This document shows positions 60,511 through 64,000 of a stretch of DNA of 64,000 nucleotides, in pieces. The stretch spans positions 248,001 to 312,000 of the forward strand of contig JAWLDA010000001.1 of assembly GCA_041686855.1 (NCBI GenBank). The letters run 5' to 3'. The notes under the pieces were generated by a model that was not told the DNA's origin, did no database searches, and saw only the letters and a list, made by a program, of their open reading frames with translations. Each line of letters starts with the position of its first letter. Within the stretch, counting starts at the first letter, position 1. The position numbers and the translations under genes were made by a program. Origin of the DNA: JAWLDA01 sp041686855 (lineage in GTDB: Bacteria; Bacillota; Limnochordia; DTU080; RSA5).

Positions 60511-62688
60511 GTGAGAATGCACTTTCGAAGAGGCTCGTGGGGCTTCAAGACGGCGATTCTTCTTATGGCGCTCTTCGTCGCCGGCGCGGTCGCCCTGGCC
60601 AAAGACGGTCAGACTAAATGGCCCGGCGGGGTGCGGATGCAAGGCACAGGCTCCGTCGATTCGCTCGGCGCGATCAGCGATGTCGTCGGCGGGAGGGCCT
60701 GGCTCATCTCAGAAGGCGTCGATCCGGGGCTCCAGGAGCGTCCGGGCTGGGATCCGCTCACTCGCCTCAATTGGAGTTCGATCGGCGGTAGCGGGTCAAC
60801 CGACACCCAGTTGCAAGCGGCTGCCGCATCGGCGCTCGTGCCGTTTCGCAACCCTGCCCCCGCCTTTAGTAGGGATATCCTCGTTACGAGGGATCAAGGC
60901 GGCATTCCTATCCAGACCGAGCCCCATCTGGCGGTGAATCCGAACGACCCGGATCACCTCGTGTTGGGGACGATCGATTACAACTTCCCATCCATGTCGA
61001 CGTACGTCAGTCTTGACGGCGGCACCGTGTGGGAGGGGCCGCACCAAGTGCCGTACCACATTGAGGACCGCGTCTCGGGCGGCGACCCGGTGCTGGTCTT
61101 TGATCAGGCGGGATCTGTGTATATCACCGGTATCTCCATTGGTGTCAAAGAGTTCTCGCTCGGGCCGATTTACCTTGCTGAGCAGGTCTCCAGCATCACT
61201 ATCTCCCGGTCTGACGACGGTGGTTACACGTGGCCCATCACTGTCTCGACTGCGCAAAGCACCATTCGATTGGAGAATCAGTCCGTCGACGCCGCCGGCC
61301 GGTTGCGCGGCACGGTCGTCGTAGGCTTCTTAGACAAACCTTGGATTGCGACTGGTCCGCATCCGCAAGATCCCAGCCGCGAAATGCTCTACGTGACGTA
61401 CACCGACTTCGAGTCGTACTACTCGATTTCGTACCTCGGTGAGTTGCCGGTCCTGACCCCTGTCTCGGTCGGGACCACGATCCGTATGGTGAGCTCAGAC
61501 GACGGGGGACTCTCGTGGTCGACTCCGGTCGACGTGAGCCCGACCGTACACCGTTCCTACGGTGAGCGTAGCGGGGGCGAGGTCCAAGTGCTTCTCAACG
61601 CAGATCGCGTCGTTCAAGGCGCGCAACCGGTCGTCGATGCAAACGGCGTCGTCTACGTCGCTTGGCTCGACAGTACGGAAGACGGCAGCATGGTCGGAAC
61701 GGCTGAGATTCACGTCGCACGCTCTGATGACGGAGGAGCCTCGTTTGCCCCGTCGACGGTCGCGTCGACGTTTAATGAGATCGGCTTCCGCCCGCGCAAC
61801 GCATTTTTCCGGTATTGGGCGTCCACGTTCCCCCAGATCGCGGTGGGGCCGCAGGGCGACGTCTACATCGCCTATACGGCTCGTCCGCCCAACAAGGTCG
61901 ACGATGATGGTGACATCTACGTCATCCGCTCCACGGATGGCGGCTACTCCTTTGGCCGACCGATCCGCGTGAACGATGACAGGGAGAGCGCTCTGCAATT
62001 TTACCCATCGATGTCCGTCGATCAGAAGGGCGATATCCACCTCATGTGGCTTGACATGCGGGACGATCCCTCGCATATTCGCTACCACGCTTACTACAGC
62101 AAGTCGGAGGACCGCGGTCGCACCTGGGGCTTCGAGCTTCCGGAGTTTGGCTACAAAGTACGCGACACCCGCGTGAGCGACTTCCCCTCCAACCCCAACC
62201 GCGGCTTCAGCAACGGTCTGTTCATCGGCGATTATGTTTCGATTCAGGCGGCGGAGGACGACGTGTACATGGTGTGGCCTGACACGCGGCTCGGCGAGTA
62301 CGGACCGATCAATCAAAAGATTGCCTTCGCCCGGCAGCGTGCGGTCCGCCAGCCGGAGATCTACGTGCAACCGTCGGCCGGCGCGGGTGGTGATCGCATC
62401 TCGGTGCAAGGTTTCGACTTTCAACCGGAGATGAACGTCTTTATTCAACTGCAGGACGTGACGATTGCGACGGCTCGTACCAATCGGGAAGGTCGGTTCA
62501 CGGCGAGTCTCTTTGTCCCGGTGACGGGTGAGGGACCGCAACAGGTGCGAGTGTACGACGAGTCGGGGAATATGAGCACGGCGTCGTACTACACCGAGTT
62601 CGGTTTCGGTGACATTCGCACCATGTACATGGACCTCATGCAAAAGATCGAGGATTTGCAGGACGCACTTGAGGACGAGCAACCTTAA
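60511..62688 (+). CDS. Secreted Asp-box (BNR/sialidase-like) beta-propeller protein
   Basis: 725 residues with a signal peptide (GFKTAILLMALFVAGAVALA). Five Asp-box motifs: SDDGGYTW, SSDDGGLSW, SDDGGASF, STDGGYSF and SEDRGRTW, as in sialidase-type propellers. A C-terminal domain (about 625-700, IPT/Ig-like: RISVQGFDFQPEMNVFIQLQD) follows. No sialidase catalytic Arg triad or Tyr/Glu pair was identified, so it may be a binding or glycan-processing protein. GTG start with AGGAGAGG upstream. Lies between the hypothetical and a second SBP-like gene. Confidence 0.85.
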   Translation: MRMHFRRGSWGFKTAILLMALFVAGAVALAKDGQTKWPGGVRMQGTGSVDSLGAISDVVGGRAWLISEGVDPGLQERPGWDPLTRLNWSSIGGSGSTDTQLQAAAASALVPFRNPAPAFSRDILVTRDQGGIPIQTEPHLAVNPNDPDHLVLGTIDYNFPSMSTYVSLDGGTVWEGPHQVPYHIEDRVSGGDPVLVFDQAGSVYITGISIGVKEFSLGPIYLAEQVSSITISRSDDGGYTWPITVSTAQSTIRLENQSVDAAGRLRGTVVVGFLDKPWIATGPHPQDPSREMLYVTYTDFESYYSISYLGELPVLTPVSVGTTIRMVSSDDGGLSWSTPVDVSPTVHRSYGERSGGEVQVLLNADRVVQGAQPVVDANGVVYVAWLDSTEDGSMVGTAEIHVARSDDGGASFAPSTVASTFNEIGFRPRNAFFRYWASTFPQIAVGPQGDVYIAYTARPPNKVDDDGDIYVIRSTDGGYSFGRPIRVNDDRESALQFYPSMSVDQKGDIHLMWLDMRDDPSHIRYHAYYSKSEDRGRTWGFELPEFGYKVRDTRVSDFPSNPNRGFSNGLFIGDYVSIQAAEDDVYMVWPDTRLGEYGPINQKIAFARQRAVRQPEIYVQPSAGAGGDRISVQGFDFQPEMNVFIQLQDVTIATARTNREGRFTASLFVPVTGEGPQQVRVYDESGNMSTASYYTEFGFGDIRTMYMDLMQKIEDLQDALEDEQP

Positions 62689-62749
62689 GAATGGTGCGCC
62701 GCCGGATTTGAGGCTGACCGCGGCGTATGAACGAGTGGGGGCAGGCAAC

Positions 62750-64000
62750 GTGAAGGTGAACTCGATCGGGTTTTTGCTGCACAGAACGGTACGAGTGGCA
62801 CTGGTCGCGGCGATCGTGGCGGTCGCATCGGCGTTCGCCACGATCGCGGCCGCGCAAAGCTCTGGCGATGACGAGGCAAAGCCGGTGAGAGGACCGGCTA
62901 CGGAGATCGTGCGCTTTAGGGCGTTCGACGTCGACCGGGCGCCTCGAGATCTCGAAGCGGGTCGTATGGATCTTTACATGTATAACCTCAAGACGACCGC
63001 CGCTCGCCGCCTGGAAGAGGATGACCGCTTTGCGCTCTTTCAGGTGCCTGCCTCCACCAACTCGCTCCTACTCAACCCCGCGCCCGCCCGTCGGGGGGAA
63101 TTAAACCCTTTCTCAATTCGCCAGGTCCGCCAAGCAGTCCAGTACCTCGTGGACCGGGAGTTTATCGCCCGTGAGATCTATCAAGGCATGGCCCAGCCGA
63201 TGTTGACGCATGTGAGTCCGCAAGATTACGACTACCTCACCGTGTACGACGTCCAACGCAGCTCCGGAATTACGTACGCGCCGGAGTATGCCCGCGAGCT
63301 GATCGGTGAAGCCATGCGGGAAGCCGGTGCCACGCTCGTCGATGGCAGGTGGCACTATGAAGGGCGCCCGGTGAGATTGCGATTGATCGGTAGAGTGGAA
63401 GACGAGCGGCGTGACATCGCCGATCTGTTGCGCAGCGAGCTCGAGGCCGCCGGATTCATGGTAAACGTTGTCTACAGTCAGTTTGCAGCGGCCACCCTCG
63501 CCGTTTACTCGTCGGATCCAGCGGCGTTTGAGTGGCACATCTACACCGAAGGCTGGGGCAAAGGCTCCCCGCAGCGTTACGATTACACGACCGTCAACTC
63601 TATGCTTGCTCCCTGGTTGGGGAACATGCCGGGCTGGCGGGAAGTCGGATTTTGGCAGTACGAGCACGAAGAGCTCGACACGTTAGGGCAACAGCTCTTT
63701 CGAGGCGAATTCTCCAATCGAGCCGAGCGCGATGAACTGTACCGCGAGATGACGCGCATCGGCCTCGACGAGTCAGTTCGTATTTGGCTTGTGACGGCCG
63801 TAAACACCTTCCCGGCTGACAGCGAACTGAGGGGCGTCACCCAGGACCTGGTCGCCGGCCCGCGTGCGCCCTGGACGCTGCGCGAAGCGTACATTCCCGG
63901 TTCCGACGAGCTCGAAATCGGCCATCTGTGGGTTTGGACCGAGCGCACCACATGGAACCCCGTCGGCGGTTTCGGGGACGTGTACGGCACGGATATCTGG
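62750..64000 (+). CDS. Family 5 SBP-like protein, apparently permuted or N-terminally shortened (3' partial)
   Basis: GTG at 62750; the frame remains open through the window end (417 residues visible). Signal peptide (LLHRTVRVALVAAIVAVASAFATIAAAQ). The mature protein opens with VRFRAFDVDRAPRDLEAGRM and reaches SIRQVRQAVQYLVDREFI by about residue 125, blocks that in the SBP at 56361 come after residue 250. The typical N-terminal-like block (LWVWTERTTWNP, GGFGDVYGTDIW) appears only at the end of the visible part. A start 2 codons later (GTG) is also possible. Secreted; function is likely peptide or sugar binding. Confidence 0.8.
   Translation, partial: MKVNSIGFLLHRTVRVALVAAIVAVASAFATIAAAQSSGDDEAKPVRGPATEIVRFRAFDVDRAPRDLEAGRMDLYMYNLKTTAARRLEEDDRFALFQVPASTNSLLLNPAPARRGELNPFSIRQVRQAVQYLVDREFIAREIYQGMAQPMLTHVSPQDYDYLTVYDVQRSSGITYAPEYARELIGEAMREAGATLVDGRWHYEGRPVRLRLIGRVEDERRDIADLLRSELEAAGFMVNVVYSQFAAATLAVYSSDPAAFEWHIYTEGWGKGSPQRYDYTTVNSMLAPWLGNMPGWREVGFWQYEHEELDTLGQQLFRGEFSNRAERDELYREMTRIGLDESVRIWLVTAVNTFPADSELRGVTQDLVAGPRAPWTLREAYIPGSDELEIGHLWVWTERTTWNPVGGFGDVYGTDIW

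Noticed and set aside
61495..62841. 448-aa reverse ORF
   Set aside because: It is antisense to the Asp-box gene and the following SBP start; Arg-rich shadow sequence.
1..64000. tRNA or rRNA genes
   Set aside because: No cloverleaf-like or rRNA-like sequence was recognised by eye; a covariance search would be needed to exclude short RNAs.

Overview
The window looks like chromosomal DNA of a heterotrophic, sugar- and peptide-scavenging bacterium of the Bacillota. Evidence: a T-box leader with a classical TTGACA-17-TATGAT promoter in front of acetolactate synthase, strong AGGAGG-type ribosome binding sites, and frequent GTG/TTG starts. None of the six extracytoplasmic solute-binding proteins carries a lipobox; all have plain Sec signal peptides. 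That fits a cell with a periplasm, so a diderm Bacillota lineage such as Limnochordia is my best guess (inference only). No tRNA, rRNA, CRISPR array or recognisable transposase was seen.

Layout. 0-2.6 kb: a threonine-dehydrogenase-like Zn-ADH (5' end outside the window) facing an SDR/SMP-30 pair. 2.9-7.2 kb: an orphan ABC solute-binding protein (SBP), T-box-controlled ilvB without ilvN or ilvC, and a divergent SDR. 7.4-15.6 kb: a co-directional run GNAT, amidohydrolase, polysaccharide-pyruvyl-transferase-like protein (PPT), SBP, second amidohydrolase, second PPT, Gfo/Idh oxidoreductase. It is followed by an AraC regulator and a reverse-strand SBP/third PPT pair (15.8-19.4 kb). 19.6-22.3 kb: hexulose-phosphate-synthase-like protein, Zn-ADH and sugar isomerase in a tightly coupled operon, ending in a 14-bp tandem repeat array.

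22.3-27.4 kb is a gene-poor, degraded stretch with a GNAT-like remnant, a multiply frameshifted pseudogene, a sulfatase, a two-HTH plus nuclease-like protein and several short tandem repeats. 27.4-32.1 kb: an unknown sugar-type enzyme, Gfo/Idh, YhcH-family protein, and a secreted serine protease on the other strand. 32.2-41.8 kb: a nine-gene reverse-strand operon: IclR regulator, sugar isomerase, hexapeptide acyltransferase, class III aminotransferase, MlrC-type M81 peptidase, M20 peptidase, SDR and two Gfo/Idh dehydrogenases. 42-49.5 kb: LysM coiled-coil protein, another orphan SBP, MFS exporter, aldo-keto reductase with BadF/BadG-type sugar kinase, an unassigned ORF, and a phytanoyl-CoA-dioxygenase-like protein. 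49.6-53.4 kb: methyltransferase, YajQ, YaiI and a DUF3604 PHP-like protein.

53.6-64 kb: IclR regulator, a complete peptide/nickel-type ABC importer (fused double ATPase, family 5 SBP, two permeases), a small secreted protein, an Asp-box (BNR) secreted protein, and a second family 5 SBP-like protein that runs off the end and appears to have a permuted domain order.

The genes mostly serve uptake and oxidative or isomerising breakdown of sugar or amino-sugar derivatives and unusual peptides. The most unusual system is the repeated amidohydrolase/PPT/orphan-SBP module at 8-19.4 kb.
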